Below the pieces are notes generated by a model. That model was not told where the DNA came from and ran no database searches. It saw only the letters and a program-made list of their open reading frames with translations. The position numbers and the translations under genes were made by a program. Positions 1 through 4,979 of a stretch of DNA of 20,297 nt are shown piece after piece (position 1 is the stretch's first letter; every line of letters begins with the position of its first letter). The stretch comes from Betaproteobacteria bacterium RIFCSPLOWO2_02_FULL_68_150 (GTDB lineage Bacteria; Pseudomonadota; Gammaproteobacteria; Burkholderiales; SG8-39): positions 1-20,297 of the forward strand of contig MERE01000185.1 in the NCBI GenBank assembly GCA_001771975.1, in the 5' to 3' direction.

Positions 1-96
1 GCCGCCAGGGTTGCCCCCGCGCTGCCGCTCGACTTGCATGTGTAAGGCATGCCGCCAGCGTTCAATCTGAGCCAGGATCAAACTCTTCAGTTCAAT
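1..96 (-). rRNA. rrs: 16S ribosomal RNA, 5' end only (runs off the left edge)
   Basis: Read on the minus strand, the segment starts near 96 and contains the universal 16S 5' block AGAGTTTGATCCTGGCTCAG at about 68-87. It continues with the conserved text leading to the ACATGCAAGTCGAGCGGC block near 30-50. Only the first ~96 nt are inside the window, so helix completeness cannot be judged. The wording of this block resembles Betaproteobacteria. The exact 5' end is placed by analogy with other 16S genes and could be off by a few bases. Confidence 0.95.
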
Positions 97-109
97 CCAG
101 GTATTGCTT

Positions 110-152
110 CTCACTCAAAGTAAACGGAGTTACTTCGTTACTTTTTTGTGAG
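110..152 (-). other. pre-16S leader stem-loop
   Basis: On the minus strand the leader just before 16S can fold into a long hairpin. CTCAC at 148-152 pairs with GTGAG at 110-114. Inside it an A-rich arm ending in GTAACG pairs with CGTTTACTTT, leaving one bulged T. It ends about 14 nt before the 16S 5' end. This suits a precursor-processing or leader-folding element, but the assignment rests on base pairing seen by eye. Confidence 0.4.
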
Positions 153-232
153 CACTAGATGCTTTGGCCGCTTGCCGGAAACCGGCTCGCGGTGCCTTTC
201 GCAACGAGCGCCCACACCTATCGGCTGCTAAT

Positions 233-244
233 TTTTAAAGAGCG
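233..244 (-). promoter_or_regulatory. rRNA antitermination boxA in the 16S leader
   Basis: The minus strand reads CGCTCTTTAAAA, close to the E. coli boxA TGCTCTTTAACA that NusB/NusE bind for rRNA antitermination. It is followed by the GCCGATAGGTGTGGGCGC text common in betaproteobacterial rRNA leaders. It begins only 1-2 nt after the CCA end of the initiator tRNA. I see no promoter between 97 and 245, so the leader is probably transcribed from upstream of the tRNA. Confidence 0.7.
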
Positions 245-245
245 T

Positions 246-322
246 TGGTTGCGGGGAGAGGATTTGAACCTCTGACCTTCGGGTTATGAGCCCGACGAGC
301 TGCCAGACTGCTCCACCCCGCG
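246..322 (-). tRNA. initiator tRNA-fMet (CAT), CCA encoded
   Basis: A 77-nt cloverleaf on the minus strand. The anticodon CAT lies at 286-288 in the loop of a stem whose last three pairs are GGG/CCC, the hallmark of initiator tRNA. The 5' base is C and its partner at position 72 is A, the unpaired C1:A72 typical of bacterial fMet tRNA. The T-arm (GGTTCAAATCC) and an encoded CCA at 246-248 are present. It sits between a strong promoter and the boxA of the 16S leader, so it appears to be the first gene of the rRNA transcript. Confidence 0.95.
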
Positions 323-337
323 TCCGAGAAGAGAAAG

Positions 338-367
338 ATTGTAGCCGTTGGCGGGAACCCCTGTCAA
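338..367 (-). promoter_or_regulatory. strong sigma-70 promoter for tRNA-fMet and the rRNA operon
   Basis: The minus strand has a perfect -35 TTGACA (362-367), an 18-bp spacer and a -10 TACAAT (338-343, five of six matches). Transcription would begin near 331, about ten bases before the mature tRNA 5' end at 322. No other promoter is evident before 16S. Confidence 0.75.
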
Positions 368-394
368 TAACTTGTCCAGCAGGTTTCGACGGCC

Positions 395-1354
395 TCAGTC
401 CGCCGTGGCACCACTTGACTGAATGACCCTGGACCACTTGGCTGATTCACGCCGGATCCATGCGGAAAACTCTGTCGACGAACTTGCCACCACGTCAAAT
501 CCCTGCTTGCCAAGCGTCTCTTGCGTATCGCTGGTACGCATGGCGCGCACGGTTTCGTTGCCGAGCCGGGAGACGACCGCTTGCGCGGTCCCCGCCGGCG
601 CTAGCAACCCGATCCAGGCGAGCGATTCGAGCTGCGGATAGCCGATCTCGGCGACGCTGGGCACTTCCGGGGCGAGTGCGCTGCGCTTGATTCCCGTTAC
701 CGCAAGCGCCTTCATTCTCCCCGCCTTCACTTGCGGCAGCACCGCCGGAATGATGGCGAACATGGCCTGCACGTTTCCGGCCAGCATGTCGGTCACTGCG
801 GGTGGAAAGCCACGGTAGGGAATGTGCACGGCGAACACCTTGGCATCGCTCTTGAGCAGCTCCATCGTCAGGTGCGAAGCGCTGCCGCCGCCGACGGACG
901 CGTACGACAAGCGTCCTGGATGCGCCCGTGCGTAAGCGAGGAAATCCTTGAAATTCTCAACCCCGACGGACGGGATCACGACCAGCATCTGAGGCGAAGT
1001 AGCCAGCAGCGAGATTGGCAACAGATCCTTGTCCGAGTCATAAGGCATGTTCTTGTACAGAAACTTGTTGACCGCGACCGGACCATTGATCGCGACCAGC
1101 AAGGTATGGCCATCGGGAGCCGATTTGGCGACGGCGTCGGCACCGATATTGCCGCCGGCGCCGGCGCGGTTCTCGACGACGAACGGCTGCCCCAGCGCCG
1201 ACTGCAGCTTTCCGGAAAGGGTGCGCGCCACGATGTCCGGCGTCGACCCGGCGGGATACGGAACGATGACTTTTACCGGCCGCGAAGGATACGGCTGCGC
1301 GAGCGCCGCCAACGACACCAGGCACGACACGATCACCAACTGGGTCTTGATCAT
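395..1354 (-). CDS. Bug/TctC family periplasmic solute-binding receptor
   Basis: 319 aa, the usual size for Bug receptors (extracytoplasmic binding proteins of tripartite tricarboxylate transporters). A hydrophobic N-terminus of about 19 residues ending ALA is a likely Sec signal peptide. It is followed by the family signature YPSRPVKVIVPYPAGSTPDIVAR (split here: YPSRPVKVIVPYPAG, then STPDIVAR), where the G/S-T-D loop contacts the ligand carboxylate. The start is ATG at 1354, with GGAGAGG about seven bases upstream. This ATG overlaps the stop of the preceding small ORF by one base (TGATG), so translation may be coupled. No TctA/TctB membrane partners lie nearby, which is normal for orphan Bug proteins. 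The ligand cannot be predicted. A longer in-frame ORF exists upstream but lacks signal-peptide logic. Confidence 0.9.
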   Translation of the reverse strand: MIKTQLVIVSCLVSLAALAQPYPSRPVKVIVPYPAGSTPDIVARTLSGKLQSALGQPFVVENRAGAGGNIGADAVAKSAPDGHTLLVAINGPVAVNKFLYKNMPYDSDKDLLPISLLATSPQMLVVIPSVGVENFKDFLAYARAHPGRLSYASVGGGSASHLTMELLKSDAKVFAVHIPYRGFPPAVTDMLAGNVQAMFAIIPAVLPQVKAGRMKALAVTGIKRSALAPEVPSVAEIGYPQLESLAWIGLLAPAGTAQAVVSRLGNETVRAMRTSDTQETLGKQGFDVVASSSTEFSAWIRRESAKWSRVIQSSGATAD

Positions 1355-1557
1355 CAGATCCTCTCCGTTTCTCCGCTTCGCGGTTGCCAGCGCATCAGAC
1401 GCCATTCCGCGAGCGAAACGATTCCGTCCAGTGGCAGCGCGTAGAGCGCGACCTTGCCACCGACCGCGATGTGCACGTCGCGTTTTTCGATCTGCGCGTG
1501 CGCGCTGGCGGTGACGGCGGCGATGATCAGCGCGCCAATTCGAACGATGGTCTTCAT
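1354..1557 (-). pseudogene. truncated ABC-type (NMT1/THI5-like) binding protein remnant
   Basis: 67 codons. It starts at ATG 1557 with a good GGGAGG ribosome site and a clear signal peptide (about 21 residues, ending ASAHA). The mature start, IEKRDVHIAVGGKVALY, resembles NitT/TauT-type (NMT1/THI5-like) substrate-binding proteins, which run to about 320 aa. Here the similarity stops after that stretch. The remaining ~30 residues (ALPLDGIV...GETERI) match nothing I recognise. The frame closes in TGA overlapping the next ATG. I infer a large internal deletion that kept the secretion leader and ribosome site. It could instead be a genuine small secreted protein. Similarity is from memory of the family, not a search. 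Confidence 0.55.
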
Positions 1558-1577
1558 GTAATCCTCCCTGGTTACCA

Positions 1578-2189
1578 CTATAACCCGCGCCGGTCGAGCA
1601 TCGCCTGGGAAATGGTTCCGATGTCCACGAACTCGAGCTCGCCGCCCAGCGGCACGCCACGCGCGATGCGGCTCGCCGTGACGCCGCGCGCTTTCAGCAT
1701 TTCGGCGATGTAATGCGCGGTGGCCTCGCCTTCGTTGGTGAAATTGGTCGCCAGAACGACCTCGGTCACGATGCCGTCGGTGGCGCGCGCCAGCAGGTGG
1801 TCGAGACCGATATCGCGCGGACCGATGCCGTCGAGCGGCGAAAGGCGCCCCATGAGGACGAAATACAGGCCTGCATAGCTCAATGTCTGCTCGACCATCG
1901 ACAAGTCGGCGGGCGTTTCGACCACGCACAGCAGCGCCGGGTTGCGGCCGGATGAACGGCACAGCGTGCAGAGCTCGGCTTCGGTGAAGTTGTTGCACCG
2001 CGAGCAGTGCCTCACGCTTGCCAGCGCCCCCGCGAGCGCCCGCGCAAGCTGCGCAGCGCGGCTGCGCTCGTGCTGCAACAGGTGATAGGCCATGCGTTGC
2101 GCCGAACGCGGCCCGACGCCGGGCAGGACGCGCAGCGCTTCGATCAGTGAATCGAGTCCGGGCGCATTCGGCAACGGCGCTCGTGCCAT
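1578..2189 (-). CDS. recR: recombination mediator protein RecR
   Basis: 203 aa, full length for the family. RecR acts with RecF/RecO to load RecA at single-strand gaps. In order: a helix-hairpin-helix (LPGVGPRSAQRMAYHLL, residues 22-38), a four-cysteine zinc finger (C62, C65, C74, C77) and a Toprim domain opening LCVVETPADL near residue 87 with the downstream GRLSPLDGIGP segment. It starts four bases after the ybaB stop, without an obvious ribosome site, so it is probably coupled to ybaB. dnaX-ybaB-recR is a widely conserved cluster, which supports the call. Confidence 0.97.
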   Translation of the reverse strand: MARAPLPNAPGLDSLIEALRVLPGVGPRSAQRMAYHLLQHERSRAAQLARALAGALASVRHCSRCNNFTEAELCTLCRSSGRNPALLCVVETPADLSMVEQTLSYAGLYFVLMGRLSPLDGIGPRDIGLDHLLARATDGIVTEVVLATNFTNEGEATAHYIAEMLKARGVTASRIARGVPLGGELEFVDIGTISQAMLDRRGL

Positions 2190-2193
2190 GACG

Positions 2194-2517
2194 CTAGAAC
2201 GGAAGCTTCAAGCCTGGCGGCAGCCCCAGCCCGGCGGTAACGCCGCTCATCTTCTCGGCTACGGTCTGCTCGACGCGGCGCGCCGCGTCGTTGAACGCCG
2301 CGGCGACCAGGTCCTCCAGCATCTCGCGGTCGTCGCCGACCAGCGACGCATCGATCGTCACCCGCTTCACGTCGTGCTTGCAGCTCATCACCACCTTGAC
2401 CAGGCCGGCGCCCGATTGCCCCTCGACTTCCACGCTGGCCAGCTGCTCCTGCATGCGGCGCATGTTCTCCTGCATCATCTGCGCCTGCTTCATCAATTGA
2501 CCGATATTTCCACGCAT
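2194..2517 (-). CDS. ybaB: YbaB/EbfC family nucleoid-associated protein
   Basis: 107 aa, the normal size. An N-terminal charged helix (MRGNIGQLMKQAQMMQENM), rich in Met and Gln, begins the dimerisation domain. It is followed by the conserved V.V.G.SGAGLVKVVM core and the helix LEDLVAAAFNDAARRVEQ. Family members bind DNA as dimers and are expressed with dnaX and recR. The ATG at 2517 has GGAG about ten bases upstream. The gene lies 15 nt after dnaX and 4 nt before recR, clearly one transcription unit. Confidence 0.95.
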   Translation of the reverse strand: MRGNIGQLMKQAQMMQENMRRMQEQLASVEVEGQSGAGLVKVVMSCKHDVKRVTIDASLVGDDREMLEDLVAAAFNDAARRVEQTVAEKMSGVTAGLGLPPGLKLPF

Positions 2518-2532
2518 GCTCGATCTCCGTTG

Positions 2533-4128
2533 TCAGCCGCTTTTTCCTGCGGGACGCACGCCCGGCTCCACCACGCGCCCGTCGAACAGGGTCACCAGCT
2601 CCTGCACGAATCGGTCGCTCTGCACCGCGCGCGACGCCTCCGCGCGCTTGGCATCGCGTGCGCGCAGCTCGAGCGCCGCCACCGAGGCGCCGCGCACCTC
2701 TCCCGAGGCGACGCGCAACTGCACCGGCCTGCCCAGGTGCTGCTCGAGCGCCGCCCTGAGCTTGTCGCAGTAATTGCGCTCCGTAAGGTGTGGCATCGAC
2801 GGTGGAACCACCAGATCGAACGATGCGCCGTCAGCACGCGCGAGTTCGGCGTTGCGCGCCAATTCCCTGGCGACGCCGGTCACGGCAAGCTGTGCGACGA
2901 GTCCCGGCCAGTCGCCCGCGAATGCCGCAACGGGGGTCGCAACCGAATTCACGCTCGCCGCAGGCGCCGGCGCAGTGGCCATGCTTGCGGGCGGTCGCGA
3001 AGTCGTCGCCTTGCCGGAAGCCGTGCCTGCCAGGCCTGCCGGGTCCTCCGGCCGGAACGCCAGCATGCGCAGCAGCGTCATGATGAATCCGGCGTGCTCG
3101 TCGGGGGCGCGAAACAGATCGTCCCTGCCCTGCAGCGCGATCTGGTAGTACAGCTGCACCGATTCCGGGTCGATCTTCTGCGCCAGTGCCACGATGCGGT
3201 CGCGCTCCGGGAAGTCCGCATCGAGCGCATCCGGCACCGCGTGCACCAGCGCCATGCGCAGCAGCAGGCTCGCCATTTCCTGCAGCGCCGTATCGAACGA
3301 AAGCGCGCGCGCCTGCATATCGTCCGCGACTGCCAGCATCGCGCGCGCGTCGCCCAACGCAGCCATCTCGAGCAGCCGCAGCAGGTAGGTCGTGTCGATC
3401 GCCCCCAGCATGGCGCGCACGTTGCCTGCACCGACTTTTCCGGCACCGTGCGCGATCGCCTGGTCGAGCAACGAAAGCGCATCGCGCATGCTGCCAGCCG
3501 CGGCCCGGGCCAGCAACGGCAGGGCGCCGGGCTCGCAATCCACGCCTTCTGCCTCGAGCACGCGCGCCAGGTGCGCAACGATCGCGGGAGGCGGCATCTG
3601 CTTCAGGTTGAACTGCAGGCAACGGCTCAATACCGTGACTGGAACTTTCTGCGGATCCGTGGTCGCGAGGATGAACTTCAGGTGCTGCGGCGGTTCCTCC
3701 AGCGTCTTCAGCATGGCGTTGAAGGCATGGCCGGAAAGCTGGTGCACCTCGTCGATGGCGTAAACCTTGAAACGCCCGATCGTCGGCGCATAGATCGCGC
3801 GCTCGAGCAACTGTGTCATTTCGTCGACGCCGCGGTTCGAGGCTGCATCCATCTCGACATAGTCGATGAAGCGGCCGCCGTCGATTTCGACGCAGGCGGT
3901 GCACTGACCGCAGGGCGTCGCGCTGATGCCGGCCTGGCAATTGAGGCACTTGGCGAGGATGCGCGCCAGGGTCGTCTTGCCGACGCCGCGCGTGCCGGTG
4001 AACAGATAGGCGTGATGCAGGCGCTGCTGCTCCAGCGCGTGGCGCAACGCCTTCACGACATGCTCCTGACCGACCAGGGTCGCGAAATTCCGCGGCCGCC
4101 ACTTCCGGGCAAGAACCTGATAACTCAT
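2533..4128 (-). CDS. dnaX: DNA polymerase III subunit tau (clamp-loader ATPase)
   Basis: 531 aa. This is the clamp-loader motor that loads the beta sliding clamp. Visible: Walker A GTRGVGKT (45-52), zinc-binding cysteines C64, C73, C76 and C79, Walker B ending DEVH (126-129), and the sensor/arginine-finger SRC motif (168-170). A low-complexity Ala/Pro/Thr linker follows at about residues 375-410, then a C-terminal tau-like domain that would contact polymerase alpha and DnaB. It is shorter than E. coli tau (643 aa). I found no A-rich slippery heptamer in the linker region, so a frameshifted gamma form is not supported. The ATG at 4128 lacks a clear ribosome site. It is the first gene of dnaX-ybaB-recR. 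Confidence 0.97.
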   Translation of the reverse strand: MSYQVLARKWRPRNFATLVGQEHVVKALRHALEQQRLHHAYLFTGTRGVGKTTLARILAKCLNCQAGISATPCGQCTACVEIDGGRFIDYVEMDAASNRGVDEMTQLLERAIYAPTIGRFKVYAIDEVHQLSGHAFNAMLKTLEEPPQHLKFILATTDPQKVPVTVLSRCLQFNLKQMPPPAIVAHLARVLEAEGVDCEPGALPLLARAAAGSMRDALSLLDQAIAHGAGKVGAGNVRAMLGAIDTTYLLRLLEMAALGDARAMLAVADDMQARALSFDTALQEMASLLLRMALVHAVPDALDADFPERDRIVALAQKIDPESVQLYYQIALQGRDDLFRAPDEHAGFIMTLLRMLAFRPEDPAGLAGTASGKATTSRPPASMATAPAPAASVNSVATPVAAFAGDWPGLVAQLAVTGVARELARNAELARADGASFDLVVPPSMPHLTERNYCDKLRAALEQHLGRPVQLRVASGEVRGASVAALELRARDAKRAEASRAVQSDRFVQELVTLFDGRVVEPGVRPAGKSG

Positions 4129-4174
4129 GCCCGAAGTTTATCAGCCGGTGCGCGGGCGCTACGGGCGAGAGGTC

Positions 4175-4205
4175 AGAAGAGGGAGGGCTTTGCCCTCCCT
4201 CTTCT
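4175..4205. repeat. perfect 14-bp inverted repeat, terminator-like but without U-tract
   Basis: AGAAGAGGGAGGGC (4175-4188) and its exact complement (4192-4205) flank a 3-base loop. The hairpin lies between the 3' end of the SRP RNA and the dnaX start. On the minus strand it could stop ffs transcription or protect its 3' end, but no T-run follows on either strand. Confidence 0.5.
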
Positions 4206-4253
4206 CCGAGCTTGCACCGAGCGGGACCGCCTCAGGGCGATGCCGCGAAAGGT

Positions 4254-4349
4254 GGCGAGCCTGACCCCCGGCACCTGCAGCACCCGGCTGTGGCTGCTTC
4301 CTTCCGGACCTGACCAGATTCACCGGACTGCAATGCGGGGAGGCCCGCC
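4254..4349 (-). ncRNA. ffs: signal recognition particle 4.5S RNA
   Basis: The minus strand carries the nearly invariant SRP core GGTCAGGTCCGGAAGG with the following AAGCAGCC (4292-4315). That is the GGAA tetraloop and symmetric loop bound by the Ffh M domain. The flanks pair into the usual rod: GGCGGGCCT at the 5' end with AGGCTCGCC at the 3' end, and GCATTGCAG with CTGCAGGTGC further in. This gives a bacterial short form of about 96 nt. It directs co-translational membrane targeting with Ffh and FtsY. It lies 29 nt after tRNA-Ser and about 125 nt before dnaX. Ends are set by helix pairing and may shift by one or two bases. Confidence 0.95.
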
Positions 4350-4356
4350 GTTGTCC

Positions 4357-4362
4357 ATTATG
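4357..4362 (-). promoter_or_regulatory. candidate -10 box for ffs
   Basis: CATAAT (five of six matches to TATAAT) on the minus strand in the 29-bp gap after tRNA-Ser. Start of transcription is predicted at about 4350, matching the SRP RNA 5' end. No good -35 box; the -35 region falls in the tRNA-Ser 3' end. Readthrough from the tRNA is an alternative. Confidence 0.4.
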
Positions 4363-4378
4363 CACGAGCTTCACTGCC

Positions 4379-4469
4379 TGGCGGAGAGAGAGGGATTCGA
4401 ACCCTCGATGCGCTGTTAACGCATACACGCTTTCCAAGCGTGCGCCTTAAGCCGCTCGGCCATCTCTCC
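4379..4469 (-). tRNA. tRNA-Ser (GGA anticodon), CCA encoded
   Basis: A 91-nt class II tRNA on the minus strand. Acceptor GGAGAGA (4463-4469) pairs with TCTCTCC (4383-4389), followed by discriminator G and an encoded CCA (4379-4381). The anticodon stem CACGC/GCGTG encloses CTTGGAAA with anticodon GGA at 4433-4435. A long variable arm (TGCGTTAACAGCGCA) is typical of serine tRNAs. The T-loop GGTTCGAATCC is intact. It reads UCC and UCU codons. Confidence 0.96.
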
Positions 4470-4480
4470 GAAGGACGCGG

Positions 4481-4486
4481 ATTCTA
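4481..4486 (-). promoter_or_regulatory. candidate -10 box for tRNA-Ser
   Basis: TAGAAT (five of six matches) on the minus strand, with a predicted start near 4474, five bases before the mature tRNA. No convincing -35 at 16-18 bp. Confidence 0.35.
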
Positions 4487-4523
4487 CTCCAGCAAAGCAA
4501 AGCCACGATAGCTTGCCCCGCGA

Positions 4524-4552
4524 GGGCTGCGCGACGGCGCAGGCCCTTTTTT
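4524..4552 (+). terminator. Rho-independent terminator, plus-strand direction
   Basis: GGGCTGCGC (4524-4532) pairs with GCGCAGGCCC (4537-4546, one bulged G) around the loop GACG, followed directly by six T's (4547-4552) on the plus strand. The T-run orientation means it stops plus-strand transcripts, although the adjacent genes (4557-4889 and tRNA-Ser) are on the minus strand. The stem could also end the 4557-4889 transcript, but less well because no T's follow on that strand. Confidence 0.6.
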
Positions 4553-4556
4553 CCGG

Positions 4557-4889
4557 CTAGGCGCTGCGTTTCCGCTCCAGCAGCGGCTTGCAATCGATGC
4601 TTGCCCAGCTGCACATCTCCGGCAGGACCCAGAACACGATCGCGATCCACGCCCAGACGACGAGCGCAAACGCGACGTACGGCACGTGGCGATCGACCAC
4701 GATTCCGGGTGTCACCCAGCGCGTCGCGCGCAGCACCGGGTTGGTCACCACGCACAACACCTGGTAGAAGAGGTTCGCATCGCGTTTCGCACCGGCAAGC
4801 AGGTAGAGCACGCCGCGGCCGAGCAGGAACATGCCGATCAGCTCGGTCAGCGCCTTGGCCATGACCACGATCAGGAGTTCGGTTTGCAT
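4557..4889 (-). CDS. small integral membrane protein of unknown function
   Basis: 110 aa, no family recognised with certainty. Two or three hydrophobic segments are visible: residues about 3-32 (with TELIGMFLLGRGVLYLLAG), a weaker amphipathic stretch near 42-62, and a strong helix about 71-90 (VAFALVVWAWIAIVFWVLP). The region between carries basic and aspartate residues (RATRWVTPGIVVDRHVP), probably a loop. Similar short proteins are common as conserved hypotheticals in Betaproteobacteria. It is isolated between the symporter terminator and the 4524-4552 hairpin, so it is probably monocistronic. The ATG at 4889 has no clear Shine-Dalgarno. An internal Met at residue 10 is an alternative start. 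Confidence 0.75.
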   Translation of the reverse strand: MQTELLIVVMAKALTELIGMFLLGRGVLYLLAGAKRDANLFYQVLCVVTNPVLRATRWVTPGIVVDRHVPYVAFALVVWAWIAIVFWVLPEMCSWASIDCKPLLERKRSA

Positions 4890-4910
4890 CGCGTTTGACC
4901 AACTGGCCGG

Positions 4911-4916
4911 ATTCTA
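4911..4916 (-). promoter_or_regulatory. candidate -10 box for the 110-aa membrane protein
   Basis: TAGAAT on the minus strand, 22 bp before the ATG and just downstream of the symporter terminator. The -35 region is weak. The surrounding TAGAATCCG is identical to that before tRNA-Ser. Confidence 0.3.
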
Positions 4917-4927
4917 GCCGCCAGGCA

Positions 4928-4959
4928 TAAATAAAAGGCCCGCGCAGCGCGCGGGCCTT
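4928..4959 (-). terminator. Rho-independent terminator of the symporter operon
   Basis: An 11-bp perfect stem (AAGGCCCGCGC, 4935-4945, with 4949-4959) and a 3-nt loop. On the minus strand it is followed by TTTTATTTAT. It lies about 20 nt after the symporter stop, exactly where that transcript should end. Confidence 0.85.
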
Positions 4960-4979
4960 GTGGCGTGAGGCAGTTCGGA

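Noticed and set aside
41..50. GTGTAAGGCA resembling half of the acs/symporter operator
   Set aside because: It is within the conserved 16S gene, has only one half-site and no promoter context.
374..410. ACGGC/GCCGT stem at the Bug receptor stop codon as a terminator
   Set aside because: Only five base pairs with an 8-nt loop, and no T-run follows.
2092..4419. 775-codon plus-strand open frame opposite dnaX-ybaB-recR
   Set aside because: Antisense shadow of well-identified genes in GC-rich DNA. Its product is Arg/His/Gln-rich, resembles no protein family and crosses the SRP RNA.
4159..4437. 92-codon minus-strand open frame
   Set aside because: It lies across tRNA-Ser, the SRP RNA and the 14-bp hairpin, all better explained as RNA features.
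4481..4916. Identical TAGAATCCG before tRNA-Ser and the 110-aa gene as a shared regulatory site
   Set aside because: Nine bases that include a -10 box can recur by chance; nothing else around them matches.
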